Position numbers and translations under genes: made by a program. Shown in pieces: positions 46,141-53,276 of a DNA stretch of 54,704 nt. Each line of letters opens with the position of its first letter. Within the stretch, counting starts at the first letter, position 1. The stretch is from a virus: positions 1-54,704 of the IMG/VR virus record IMGVR_UViG_3300047578_000001; one strand, given 5' to 3'. The notes beneath the pieces were generated by a model. It was not told the origin of the DNA and did no database searches. It was given only the letters and a program-made list of their open reading frames with translations.

Positions 46141-47807
46141 CGCAGGATTGCAACTCCCTTCTTCTTATTTGACTTGCTCATCAGGAACTCCTGTCGGGAT
46201 CCAAAAGCCAACACCGCACAGACTGCGGCATCAATCTTCCGCGATGAGTCCTTGGTGGCCTTACTGATGGAGATCCCAAAATTATTTGGACGCCGGATGG
46301 CGTTCAATACATGTCGTCGAAGCGCGACGTCGCCGTTGTGGACCAGTTCTTGTTCAAGAACCGCATCCTGGAAGCGCTCACAATCTAGTGTGAACGCCTT
46401 GATGTTGGACCGCATGTCATACGCAACCGGGTGCTTGGCAGTAGCCTTCAACTTCAACTTCTTGCCATACGTAGCACCCCACGCATCCACATACGATTCG
46501 AATTCCTTCACGTCAGACCTGAACCCCACGACATCGTACTGCGCGAATGCCCAGTCGACCGTGTTGTTCACATCCTCACGAGGAACCTCACCGCCGTACT
46601 TCTCGGGATTCCAAATCTTGATGGGGAATATAGCCGCATCCTGGACACGACACGCCACCAGGGCGGTCCAGTCAGACGACTTGCTACCATCAAATCCCAT
46701 TGTGATACGGTCACCAGGACGGAGGGGTTCCAGCTTGACGCCCAAGCACTTGTCCCACTCTCGCGGAGACACCCAAGCATCTTCGGCTGCGTTGATCTGG
46801 TTCAGGAACTTTCGTCGTGACTCGGTGACGTCTTCTCGGACGTCCAGGATAGATTCTACGATCGTGTCCGTGTCTAGCCAGTCCGCGTCACCCTTGCAGA
46901 TTTCCAGGCCCTCGCGGAGCCTCTGAATGGCTGCTAGGTATGCTTCCTCGTCTTCCATCAGCTCAGCAATTTCACCGACTGGTGTGTCTGCCGGGGCTTC
47001 AAGAGCGTCGTACAAGAAACCGGTCTTGACAGCCTCACCTGCTTGCTGCTGCTGCCATGCGTCCCAGTCTCGTTCCGCATCTGATTCCTCACCAGGCCGG
47101 TGAGCGTTACAGATCGACAAAGACCGACACGTACCGTAAGCACCCTTGGTGACGTTGCCTCGAATGATGTTGGCCATCTCAAGACCCTGGTTGGATTCGA
47201 TCCACCACTGGGTCTCGTTCTTGATGACAAACGTGGGACGCTTGCCCTCAAGGGCCAGAGGCGACGAGGTAACCGACTCGATCATTCCACCCGCACGCGA
47301 GTAGATGATGGTCTTGTGGACTTCCAGTCCGAACTCTTCCTTCATGGTCTTGGAGGCCATAGCCGGAAAGAGGGTGAACGTATTACGAGTCTGGTCCTGG
47401 GAAACTGCCGCAATCTGAATCCAGGCTGACGCCTTGGGCTTGCCTACAGGCTTATCCCCGTTCCAGTGACTGAACTGGACAGGACCACACAGTTCCGCAA
47501 GTGCCATAGCAGCCGCAAGCGGGTCCTTGCCCCAACCCTTGAGTCGGCGCAGAAGACCATTTCGATAGATGAACTTTCCCATACCGTCGATGGCGTACCA
47601 CCACAGTAGGAATCTGAACTGTTCTTCGGTGACAAGAAAATTCTCTCCCGCACGCGGCCCAGAAGGTTGGACCACATATTTCCACATCCAGTTGACGATT
47701 TCGTCCCCCAGAGTGTGCTCGGGGAGATAAAAGTCCCCATTTTCCAGCTTTTGCCAGGTGGGGCCAACGATGTGAGCCGGTGCAGGAGCAAGAGGTGGCG
47801 AACCCAT
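46137..47807 (-). CDS. terL: Terminase large subunit (556 aa)
   Basis: Packaging motor. ATPase: RRLKGWGKDPLAAA (Walker A variant) with a downstream SVTSSPLALEGKRPTFVIKNETQWW (Walker B region). Nuclease: MGFDGSKSSDWTAL with catalytic Asp residues and DAAVCAVLA near the end. Length normal. Starts just after the tail-fibre gene; unusually the small subunit (53276) lies far upstream with lysis and tRNA genes between. Confidence 0.93.
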   Translation of the reverse strand: MGSPPLAPAPAHIVGPTWQKLENGDFYLPEHTLGDEIVNWMWKYVVQPSGPRAGENFLVTEEQFRFLLWWYAIDGMGKFIYRNGLLRRLKGWGKDPLAAAMALAELCGPVQFSHWNGDKPVGKPKASAWIQIAAVSQDQTRNTFTLFPAMASKTMKEEFGLEVHKTIIYSRAGGMIESVTSSPLALEGKRPTFVIKNETQWWIESNQGLEMANIIRGNVTKGAYGTCRSLSICNAHRPGEESDAERDWDAWQQQQAGEAVKTGFLYDALEAPADTPVGEIAELMEDEEAYLAAIQRLREGLEICKGDADWLDTDTIVESILDVREDVTESRRKFLNQINAAEDAWVSPREWDKCLGVKLEPLRPGDRITMGFDGSKSSDWTALVACRVQDAAIFPIKIWNPEKYGGEVPREDVNNTVDWAFAQYDVVGFRSDVKEFESYVDAWGATYGKKLKLKATAKHPVAYDMRSNIKAFTLDCERFQDAVLEQELVHNGDVALRRHVLNAIRRPNNFGISISKATKDSSRKIDAAVCAVLAFGSRQEFLMSKSNKKKGVAILR

Positions 47808-47816
47808 TTGTGCTCC

Positions 47817-49376
47817 TTAGCTTGAGATGGCAACCAACGGGATATAAGCGGTTACCGTGCCAACACTTGATGGCGTGAACGAACTCGGAAGGGAGGTCTG
47901 TGAAGTCAAGTAGGCTGCTCGCCTCTTGGTTTCGTTACCACCATTGATGATGTTTCCTTCTGCGGTTGCACCAACCAGACTGGCAGACGAGGGGTAAAAC
48001 AACTGAACCCCGGTCATACCACCAAGGATGAATCCTACATAACAGAACCTGGTGGTTCCCGACGCAGCAACCGGTGAGGTCAGTGTTCCAGAACGCCACC
48101 CGTTAGAGGTGTACAATGCTGGGTCGTCCGGAGTCAGGGAGAGTAGTGCTCCCGTGTCATCCCAGATACCGAGCTGGTTCGGAACACCGTTGGCAGAATA
48201 CGATCCTGCGGTCGACACAGCAATCCATACCTTGTTTATTGCCTTGCCTGCCTGGATTGGTAGACGGATAAGCGAAGCATCCCCGTTACCAACCCCGGAT
48301 CGGGTCATCCAATACAAGGGGTCACCGCTCCACGCAGCAAACCCGTTGAAATCGGACTGCGACAACGGAGCAGATCCACCAGACGGGGTTGCCCACTTCA
48401 CACCACTTGAGGTGCTGGAATCAGCAGTCAATACCTGGTCATTAGACCCAACCCCAACTCGGGATGCTGTGTTGGAAGCGGTTGCAACCACCAAGTCACC
48501 CTTGGTGGTCAGCAAAGACTGAGGAACACCATTATGGGTGTGGTCTTCCCTGGAAGAGGCTGTTCCTGTACCGGCTGAGTTAGACTGCCCCACAACCAGC
48601 GCAGCAACATCACTGAGAGCCGGAATGGTGGGCTTACCAGTCAGACTCGCGTACGTACCGGCCGTAGCAACCGGGGCTGCGTCAGCTTCCTTGAGATACT
48701 GGGTATGCGGGTCTGCGGCTGCGACGTGCGCAGCCAGAAGCCCGGATGCAACCCCGGTATTCTCCTTGGTGGCCAAACCAACAGTCAGTGCGGTGTTGGT
48801 CGCGTAGTCACCAGAAGCTTGCTTGGAGTCCAACGCGGTCTGTAGACCCGTGACATTCGAAATAACATGGGTGTGGATCAGCGCAGCATACCTGGTATCA
48901 CCCCGTGTATTGGTCAAGTACTGTGTGTGATCATCATCTGCAAGACCGGTCAATTCGCCGTGGTCGGTAACACCACCACCCCCACCGCCTGGCAAATCAA
49001 TATTGCCGTAGGCGTCGGGGAAATACCCATCAACACTGCGCACCGGATCGTACAGATCAGGGTCTGGAAGAAGCATTCCTACAGCATCAGGGAGGTTCAG
49101 GGCTACGCCTGTCTCGACCTCGATCACCTTGGTAGCCCTGTACAGCTCTGAGAGCCTCATAGAGACCTGGTAGGTCCCTGCGGGCAGGGTTTGGTTCAAC
49201 TGACCGGCTGGGACGTCTACAACCGTCTTGACAGGCAGCACGACCCCGTCTGGGTCGTCTGGGATCTCGATGGATTCCAAGAGGAGGAACACGATGGTGC
49301 CGACAGCCAACGCCCCTGCTGGGGTGTACCAGGTGCCGGTCACAGTGCCGGTAGGCACGGAGGCTGGAAGGGCCAT
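47817..49376 (-). CDS. Tail fibre / minor tail protein (519 aa)
   Basis: VTDHGELTGLADDDHTQYL and ADPHTQYLKEADA are H-x-x-L...DDDHxQYL repeats of phage fibres, with Gly-rich linkers (LPGGGGGGV). The C-terminal 170 residues look like a receptor-binding head. ATG 49376 (MALPASVPTG) is chosen over the upstream frame, which runs through tRNA-Pro; ribosome site is weak. Confidence 0.85.
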   Translation of the reverse strand: MALPASVPTGTVTGTWYTPAGALAVGTIVFLLLESIEIPDDPDGVVLPVKTVVDVPAGQLNQTLPAGTYQVSMRLSELYRATKVIEVETGVALNLPDAVGMLLPDPDLYDPVRSVDGYFPDAYGNIDLPGGGGGGVTDHGELTGLADDDHTQYLTNTRGDTRYAALIHTHVISNVTGLQTALDSKQASGDYATNTALTVGLATKENTGVASGLLAAHVAAADPHTQYLKEADAAPVATAGTYASLTGKPTIPALSDVAALVVGQSNSAGTGTASSREDHTHNGVPQSLLTTKGDLVVATASNTASRVGVGSNDQVLTADSSTSSGVKWATPSGGSAPLSQSDFNGFAAWSGDPLYWMTRSGVGNGDASLIRLPIQAGKAINKVWIAVSTAGSYSANGVPNQLGIWDDTGALLSLTPDDPALYTSNGWRSGTLTSPVAASGTTRFCYVGFILGGMTGVQLFYPSSASLVGATAEGNIINGGNETKRRAAYLTSQTSLPSSFTPSSVGTVTAYIPLVAISS

Positions 49377-49420
49377 GATGATCCATTCTGAGTTCTTAGC
49401 GATGACTGAAACTATCGACG

Positions 49421-49493
49421 TGCGGGAGGCGGGACTCGAACCCACGGCTTCCTGTTCCCAAAACAGGCACTCTGCCTACTGAGCTACACCCAC
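49421..49493 (-). tRNA. tRNA-Pro(TGG)
   Basis: Acceptor GTGGGTG/CTCCCGC with one mismatch, D stem GCTC/GAGT, anticodon stem CCTGT/ACAGG with loop TTTGGGA (anticodon TGG), T arm GTGGG-TTCGAGT-CCCGC. Discriminator A, no CCA encoded. Confidence 0.9.
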
Positions 49494-49513
49494 AGCGTGT
49501 TCATTTTTGGTGC

Positions 49514-49549
49514 TGTTCAGAAAACTTGAACACACAGCTTTTCTGAACA
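49514..49549 (-). repeat. 11-bp inverted repeat between tRNAs
   Basis: TGTTCAGAAAA and TTTTCTGAACA are perfect complements around 14 nt. Lies between tRNA-Trp and tRNA-Pro; a likely RNA-processing stem or weak terminator. Confidence 0.6.
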
Positions 49550-49624
49550 TGGCGGGGCCAGGAGGACTCGAACCTCCAACCGCGCTTTTGGAGAGCGCTA
49601 TTTTTCCACCTAAACTATGTCCCC
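49550..49624 (-). tRNA. tRNA-Trp(CCA)
   Basis: Acceptor GGGGACA/TGGCCCC (one mismatch), anticodon stem GCGCT/AGCGC with loop CTCCAAA (anticodon CCA), T arm GGAGG-TTCGAGT-CCTCC, discriminator G and encoded 3' CCA. Confidence 0.93.
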
Positions 49625-49626
49625 GT

Positions 49627-49713
49627 TTACTCTTCTTTGTCGTTATAACACTCACACCAGGCTGCTAGTCTGAGACAATCCGGGCAATAGAATATTTCTA
49701 TCTTGTCTGGCAC
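49627..49713 (-). CDS. Zinc-ribbon micro-protein in tRNA cluster (28 aa)
   Basis: GTG overlaps the upstream stop (TAGTG). (M)PDKIEIFYCPDC ... WCECYNDKEE has a CxxC and CxC pair. The start resembles the plus-strand micro-gene at 30864. Too short for usual gene finders. Confidence 0.6.
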   Translation of the reverse strand: MPDKIEIFYCPDCLRLAAWCECYNDKEE

Positions 49714-49787
49714 TATGAACGCTTACCCTCACAGGTACACGTCTGGGTCGTGCCGCCACAGCCGCCCATGCACACCTCGTACTTCAA
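49713..49787 (-). CDS. Cys-rich micro-protein in tRNA cluster (24 aa)
   Basis: TTG start with GGAGG 5 nt upstream. Sequence (M)KYEVCMGGCGGTTQTCTC has four Cys in 15 residues, suited to one zinc. Coupled to the next micro-gene. Confidence 0.6.
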   Translation of the reverse strand: MKYEVCMGGCGGTTQTCTCEGKRS

Positions 49788-49806
49788 TGTAACCTCCGTT
49801 ATTTGG

Positions 49807-49882
49807 TGGTCGGGAAGACGGGACTTGAACCCGCTTGGGTCGGCTTCACAAACCGATACCTCGTCCACTTCGGTATCTTCCC
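49807..49882 (-). tRNA. tRNA-His(GTG)
   Basis: Anticodon stem TCGGT/GCCGA with loop TTGTGAA (anticodon GTG), T arm GCGGG-TTCAAGT-CCCGT, variable loop 5 nt, encoded ACCA end. The acceptor fits GGGAAG/CTTCCC; the next pair is unclear, and the usual G-1:C73 His identity is not evident. Its first base directly follows the CCA of tRNA-Gln. Confidence 0.85.
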
Positions 49883-49957
49883 TGGCTGCTGATTCACGAT
49901 TCGAACATGAAATTGAAGGGTCAGAACCTTCCGTGTTGCCGGTTACACCAATCAGCA
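49883..49957 (-). tRNA. tRNA-Gln(CTG)
   Basis: Perfect acceptor TGCTGAT/ATCAGCA, D stem GTGT/ACAC, anticodon stem GAAGG/CCTTC with loop TTCTGAC (anticodon CTG), T arm TCATG/CGTGA, discriminator G, encoded CCA that abuts tRNA-His. Confidence 0.9.
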
Positions 49958-50025
49958 TTGCCTGTATTCCTCGCACACGGACCCCCGGAATCAAACGTTC
50001 CGGCTGGTAACAGTACCGTGCTGTG
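49958..50025 (-). other. Structured spacer between tRNA-Lys and tRNA-Gln
   Basis: No gene seen. The RNA could fold as CACGG/CCGTG enclosing CCGGAA-CGTTTGA-TTCCGG, resembling a reduced tRNA without D arm. Perhaps a tRNA remnant or processing element. Confidence 0.4.
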
Positions 50026-50101
50026 TGGTCATCCATCCTGGACTTGAACCAGGAACCTTGAGGTTAAGAGCCCCATGCTCTACCACTTGAGCTAATGGAC
50101 G
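50026..50101 (-). tRNA. tRNA-Lys(CTT)
   Basis: Acceptor CGTCCAT/ATGGATG, D stem GCTC/GAGC, anticodon loop CTCTTAA (anticodon CTT), T arm CCTGG-TTCAAGT-CCAGG, discriminator A, encoded CCA. Confidence 0.93.
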
Positions 50102-50105
50102 CTTG

Positions 50106-50179
50106 CTGGGATACTCGGACTCGAACCGAGAACTGCGACATTAACAGTGTCGTCTTCTGCCAAATTGAAGTACATCCCA
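50106..50179 (-). tRNA. tRNA-Asn(GTT)
   Basis: Acceptor TGGGATG/TATCCCA (last pair G-T), D stem CTTC/GAAG, anticodon stem CGACA/TGTCG with loop CTGTTAA (anticodon GTT), T arm CTCGG-TTCGAGT-CCGAG. No CCA encoded. Confidence 0.92.
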
Positions 50180-50244
50180 TTACAGGCCACTCGATACATC
50201 ACAGTGAAGCTGCTAGTGCGGCCGTGCGACATCGCTGGACCTAG

Positions 50245-50320
50245 TCGCCCATGAAGGATTTGAACCTCCGCAAACCCAGGTTCGTAGCCTGGTGCTCTCT
50301 CCGGACTGAGCTAATGAGCG
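50245..50320 (-). tRNA. tRNA-Arg(ACG)
   Basis: Acceptor CGCTCAT/ATGGGCG, D stem GCTC/GAGC, anticodon stem CCAGG/CCTGG with loop CTACGAA (anticodon ACG, needing A34 to inosine editing), T arm GGAGG-TTCAAAT-CCTTC, discriminator A, no CCA. Confidence 0.92.
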
Positions 50321-50326
50321 ATTGTA

Positions 50327-50416
50327 CTAACAGTGGCAGGGCATCCCACACTTCTGGCAGTTCGGGTTGCGGGGGCTGTCACACAAACAAATATGGGAAC
50401 CGTCTCGAAAATTCAT
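50327..50416 (-). CDS. Cys-rich micro-protein in tRNA cluster (29 aa)
   Basis: Between tRNA-Arg and tRNA-Leu. ATG 50416 (or 50422) gives MNFRDGSHICLCDSPRNP then CQKCGMPCHC: seven Cys and one His in the last 20 residues, enough for two metals. Ribosome site weak. Confidence 0.55.
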   Translation of the reverse strand: MNFRDGSHICLCDSPRNPNCQKCGMPCHC

Positions 50417-50436
50417 CCTCATCCAATCGTTGGTTG

Positions 50437-50510
50437 TACCCCTCCGCAGATTCGAACTGCGATCATCTCGGGTCTGAGCCGAGCGCCTCTGCCAATTGGA
50501 CTAGAGGGGC
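50437..50510 (-). tRNA. tRNA-Leu(CAG) with short variable loop
   Basis: Acceptor GCCCCTC/GAGGGGT, anticodon stem CTCGG/CCGAG with loop CTCAGAC (anticodon CAG), variable loop only 5 nt (ATGAT), T arm CGCAG-TTCGAAT-CTGCG, discriminator A. Like the early tRNA-Leu(CAA), it lacks the long arm normal for bacterial tRNA-Leu and shares its D arm type. Confidence 0.85.
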
Positions 50511-50583
50511 GTGGTAGGCGCGACTTCCGGGCCACTTTGACGGAAATCCCCTAGCCCTACGTGATTTGGACACGCAGCATTTG

Positions 50584-50652
50584 TACCGCACCGTGGATTT
50601 GCACCACGACAAAAAGGAGCTTATGAGACTCCCTGCGCACTACGCGCACGGT
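50584..50652 (-). tRNA. tRNA-like RNA with CAT anticodon and shortened D arm
   Basis: Acceptor ACCGTGC/GTGCGGT, anticodon stem GGAGT/GCTCC with loop CTCATAA (anticodon CAT: Met or Ile), T arm CGTGG-TGCAAAT-CCACG. The D region is cut to about 13 nt, so it may be a pseudogene or an unusual tRNA. Confidence 0.4.
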
Positions 50653-50701
50653 TCGCGCCCGTTTTGATTCCCAGACTGGCTCCGAACTGGGTACAGCGGT
50701 C

Positions 50702-50776
50702 TTAGTCGGTGCTCTGTGAGCAAGACAGCATGTGGTTGTCTGGCTCGTTCCCATACTCAGCGCAAAGAGACCCCAT
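50702..50776 (-). CDS. C2HC-type micro-protein C (24 aa)
   Basis: ATG overlaps the previous stop (TAATG). LCAEYGNEPDNHMLSC keeps the DNHxxxC end of its neighbours (DNHSPTC, GNHEEWC) but has Tyr in place of the second Cys. Third of three tandem micro-genes. Confidence 0.5.
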   Translation of the reverse strand: MGSLCAEYGNEPDNHMLSCSQSTD

Positions 50777-50850
50777 TATCGCCTACTGCATGTAGGACTG
50801 TGGTTGTCTCCAACACCACCACAAAATACACACTTCTTGGGCTCGCTCAT
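50776..50850 (-). CDS. C2HC zinc-knuckle micro-protein B (24 aa)
   Basis: ATG overlaps the previous stop (ATGA). CVFCGGVGDNHSPTC is nearly the whole protein and can bind one zinc. Paralog of A and C on either side. Confidence 0.6.
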   Translation of the reverse strand: MSEPKKCVFCGGVGDNHSPTCSRR

Positions 50851-50948
50851 GCGGGCTCCCTACGCTTTGGGTTGAAGTCACACCATTCTTCGTGGTTTCC
50901 ACCCTTGCCACCGCACTTCATGCAGGTGGTTGGTCGTAAGTCAGTCAT
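50847..50948 (-). CDS. C2HC zinc-knuckle micro-protein A (33 aa)
   Basis: ATG overlaps the methyltransferase stop (GTATGA). CMKCGGKGGNHEEWC repeats the pattern CxxCGG-x(3-4)-NHxxxC. The CGG spacing and NH are shared with B, so the set arose by duplication. Confidence 0.62.
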   Translation of the reverse strand: MTDLRPTTCMKCGGKGGNHEEWCDFNPKRREPA

Positions 50949-51535
50949 ACGTTCTTAGCCACAATCTGTTGGGACCATTCGACATCGATGTGGGACACGA
51001 TCTCCCACCCCGATGACTCGATCATCTTGGAGTATCCTTCTCGATCCCAGGCCCACGCGTGGTTCCACTCGTGGTATTCGGCAGTTTCCGAATGCGGGGA
51101 CGAAAAGACTGCGTACTGGATTTCACGCTGCTTCAAGTCCCAGAGGAACTTGTGGGGGTCTTCCAGGTGTTCCAACATCTCGGTACAGACCACAACAGGA
51201 GCCAACTCCAGGGTGTAATCCCCGGTGACGTTCCCGAAGCGCAGGTCCACACCACGAACTTTACACCCGTACTTGATGCTGACACCAATAACGTCGTACC
51301 CGAAGGCTGTGTACTCAGGCCGGATAAGCTCAAGCAACCCGCCATCACACGAGCCGATATCACAGATAGCAACACCACCGAGTTGATCGGATAGTGCCAT
51401 TGCGGTTTCAGCCGCTGAGACCAAGCGAGCTTGGTGCACACGGTTGTCGATGTGATTCACATGGGGCTGATCAACCCACCAGAGTGGGTCTAGCCACTCA
51501 GGCGGACTCAGGGGGTCGAAAAGCCTGGCTTCCAC
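50945..51535 (-). CDS. SAM-dependent methyltransferase (196 aa)
   Basis: Class I fold: ICDIGSCDGGLLELI (SAM-binding motif I), VVVCTEMLEHLEDPHKFLWDL (motif IV region) as in small-molecule and sugar methyltransferases. No DNA-methylase catalytic motif, so the target is likely a sugar, lipid or protein, perhaps linked to the glycosyltransferases. GTG 51535 after GAGGTG. Confidence 0.82.
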   Translation of the reverse strand: MEARLFDPLSPPEWLDPLWWVDQPHVNHIDNRVHQARLVSAAETAMALSDQLGGVAICDIGSCDGGLLELIRPEYTAFGYDVIGVSIKYGCKVRGVDLRFGNVTGDYTLELAPVVVCTEMLEHLEDPHKFLWDLKQREIQYAVFSSPHSETAEYHEWNHAWAWDREGYSKMIESSGWEIVSHIDVEWSQQIVAKNV

Positions 51536-51565
51536 TACGAATCACCTCGAACGGTAATTCTGGAA

Positions 51566-51589
51566 TGACCCGTCTCTGACGGGGTCATG
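51566..51589 (-). other. Stem-loop between amidase and methyltransferase genes
   Basis: Arms ATGACCC-CGTC and GACGGGTCAT form about 10 bp with a bulge and 5-nt loop. No U-run. Contains a possible 17-codon ORF, judged unlikely. Confidence 0.45.
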
Positions 51590-51591
51590 TC

Positions 51592-52551
51592 TTAGACGGC
51601 CTCTACAAGCAGCGATCCACCCGCAGTAGCCGTATACTGGAGGAACACCGCATACGTGCCCTCAGGGGCCTGGTGACCGCCCATATCGGCAAAACCGGAA
51701 AGCATCGTGCCCTTCGGAACGATATCCACAGGGGTGCGCTTCCACTGGCCGTTTTCCAGCTTCGCGACAAGCCACTGAGCAACACCCAGCTTCATGCCGC
51801 CAGAACCGGCGGTGACGTTCACGTAGACTTCGGTGATCCCACCGTTGCCACCCTGCCAAGGCAGGGTCGTGAGAGACTCATTCAGGACATCAGGAAGCGT
51901 GGCGGGAACTGGAACAGACTGGAACATGGATTCCTTCTCTTCTTCGACAGGAGGTTCTGGCAGCGGGGGTTCAACATCCGGAATGGCAGCAGCCTGCGCC
52001 CGGAAAACGTTCATATCGATCATCAGGCCGGGAGCCCAACCTGGGTCCCACTTACCGTCGTAACCACGACCATTCACCTCACCATGACCACGAACGTATT
52101 CGAGGTTGCCGTCTGCGAACAGATCGGCCACTGCACGCGCAAACTTCTTGGAAGTAGCGTACTGTGCGTCCGTCATGGGCTGGTTGCCTGGATACACGAT
52201 CTCCAGGCCTACGGTGTAGTAGTTCCGGTTGCTGGCATAAGGGCTTAGCGGCCCCTGAGACGGCCCGTAGCCGCCTCCCGCGTGCCAGGTAAGCCCGGAG
52301 GCGATGACAGTCAGAGAGCCGTCAGCATTGCCGCTGAAGTTGCACAGCGCGTTGCCATAGGCCCAGTCCTGTCGACTGTAGACCAGGCCCTCGTAGGCCG
52401 AGCCGTAGTTGGAACCGGTGTGGTGGATGATCGCACCACGGATATCGATCTGGGGAGTGTCTTCGTTACCACGGCCGTACCAACCATCCCACTCTCGGAC
52501 TGTGATACCCCGTGCTCTTAGTTCGTTGACAAGAATCTCAACATCGCTCAT
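51592..52551 (-). CDS. Endolysin: N-acetylmuramoyl-L-alanine amidase (319 aa)
   Basis: Amidase_2 zinc enzyme: RGAIIHHTGS (first His ligand), LTWHAGGG, YYTVGLEIVY and RGHGEVNGRGYDGKWDPG (second His, Lys/Asp). Residues about 210-319 after a Pro/Glu linker form a separate domain, probably cell-wall binding. Cuts peptide stems from glycan. TAATG overlap with the lysozyme gene. Confidence 0.92.
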   Translation of the reverse strand: MSDVEILVNELRARGITVREWDGWYGRGNEDTPQIDIRGAIIHHTGSNYGSAYEGLVYSRQDWAYGNALCNFSGNADGSLTVIASGLTWHAGGGYGPSQGPLSPYASNRNYYTVGLEIVYPGNQPMTDAQYATSKKFARAVADLFADGNLEYVRGHGEVNGRGYDGKWDPGWAPGLMIDMNVFRAQAAAIPDVEPPLPEPPVEEEKESMFQSVPVPATLPDVLNESLTTLPWQGGNGGITEVYVNVTAGSGGMKLGVAQWLVAKLENGQWKRTPVDIVPKGTMLSGFADMGGHQAPEGTYAVFLQYTATAGGSLLVEAV

Positions 52552-53198
52552 TAGCGCCTGATCGCAATCTCATGTAGGTCTTGGGTTGACACGTCGCCAT
52601 CTGTGTTCCCTGCGGAGTTGCCAGGGATGCCGTTGGGTGCCAGCTTCAGTGAAGCCGTGTATTGATGGATAAACACACGGTCTGTCTTGTACTTCGGGAA
52701 TCCCGGAGTCGCACCCGTGAAGGTACCGTAATCCGCGATCCACAAGTGGGTCTTGGCGTCCATCCACGACTCGCCACCAAGCCAGGTGTCGACAAACGAT
52801 CCGGAGGTGTAGATCAACATTTCTTCAATGCCGGTATACCGCCTGAACGCTTCGATGAATCTCTGACAGAACTCCTTGCCTGGCTTCTGGTCTTCGTAGT
52901 CCAGAGCAGGAGGGAGCATCATGTCACCCTTGAAGGTGACACGCTGGAAATTGGTGGCGAAATGGAGAGCCTGTTTCTCAGGCGAACCCTGATCCACAAA
53001 CGCTCGGTGATAGGTTCCCGGAAGAATGGCATTCTGGTACATGCCCGCATAATTTGATTGCGCGGCAGTGTCAACCTCTGCCAGTCCTCGGGTGACTCGG
53101 GTGATACCAAACTTGATATCAGACGTACTTTTTACTAGTGGCCAATTGATCGTCCCCTGAAGGGACGACACATCAATACCTTTGATTGGATCGTGCAT
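52551..53198 (-). CDS. Endolysin: GH25 lysozyme (215 aa)
   Basis: GH25 fold: KGIDVSSLQGTINW start, GITRVTRG, PGTYHRAF, LPPALDYED (catalytic Asp/Glu), IYTSGSFVDTWLGG, HLWIADYG and FIHQYTA end. Splits MurNAc-GlcNAc bonds. ATG 53198 has AAGGAGAG upstream; the longer frame to 53261 is not supported. No LysB esterase follows, suggesting a host with an envelope not needing it. Confidence 0.93.
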   Translation of the reverse strand: MHDPIKGIDVSSLQGTINWPLVKSTSDIKFGITRVTRGLAEVDTAAQSNYAGMYQNAILPGTYHRAFVDQGSPEKQALHFATNFQRVTFKGDMMLPPALDYEDQKPGKEFCQRFIEAFRRYTGIEEMLIYTSGSFVDTWLGGESWMDAKTHLWIADYGTFTGATPGFPKYKTDRVFIHQYTASLKLAPNGIPGNSAGNTDGDVSTQDLHEIAIRR

Positions 53199-53219
53199 GT
53201 CTCTCCTTGAATGGAACGC

Positions 53220-53276
53220 CCCAACCGGGAGTCGGTGGAAAGGAGAGTAAACACCACTCAACCGGTTGGGGAGTCT
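53220..53276 (-). other. Long inverted repeat after small terminase gene
   Basis: CCCCAACCGG and CCGGTTGGGG pair over about 36 nt of loop, holding the lysozyme ribosome site nearby. A weak terminator or RNA stem. Confidence 0.45.

Noticed and set aside
50184-50244. Gap between tRNA-Asn and tRNA-Arg as a further tRNA or micro-gene
   Set aside because: No cloverleaf and no open frame with Cys/His motif or ribosome site; left as empty spacer.
50702-50776. Possible extra tRNA (GCTC/GAGC D-like stem, AGTTCGGAG T-like arm nearby)
   Set aside because: The stems do not join into a cloverleaf; the segment is better explained as the third C2HC micro-gene with its TAATG overlap.
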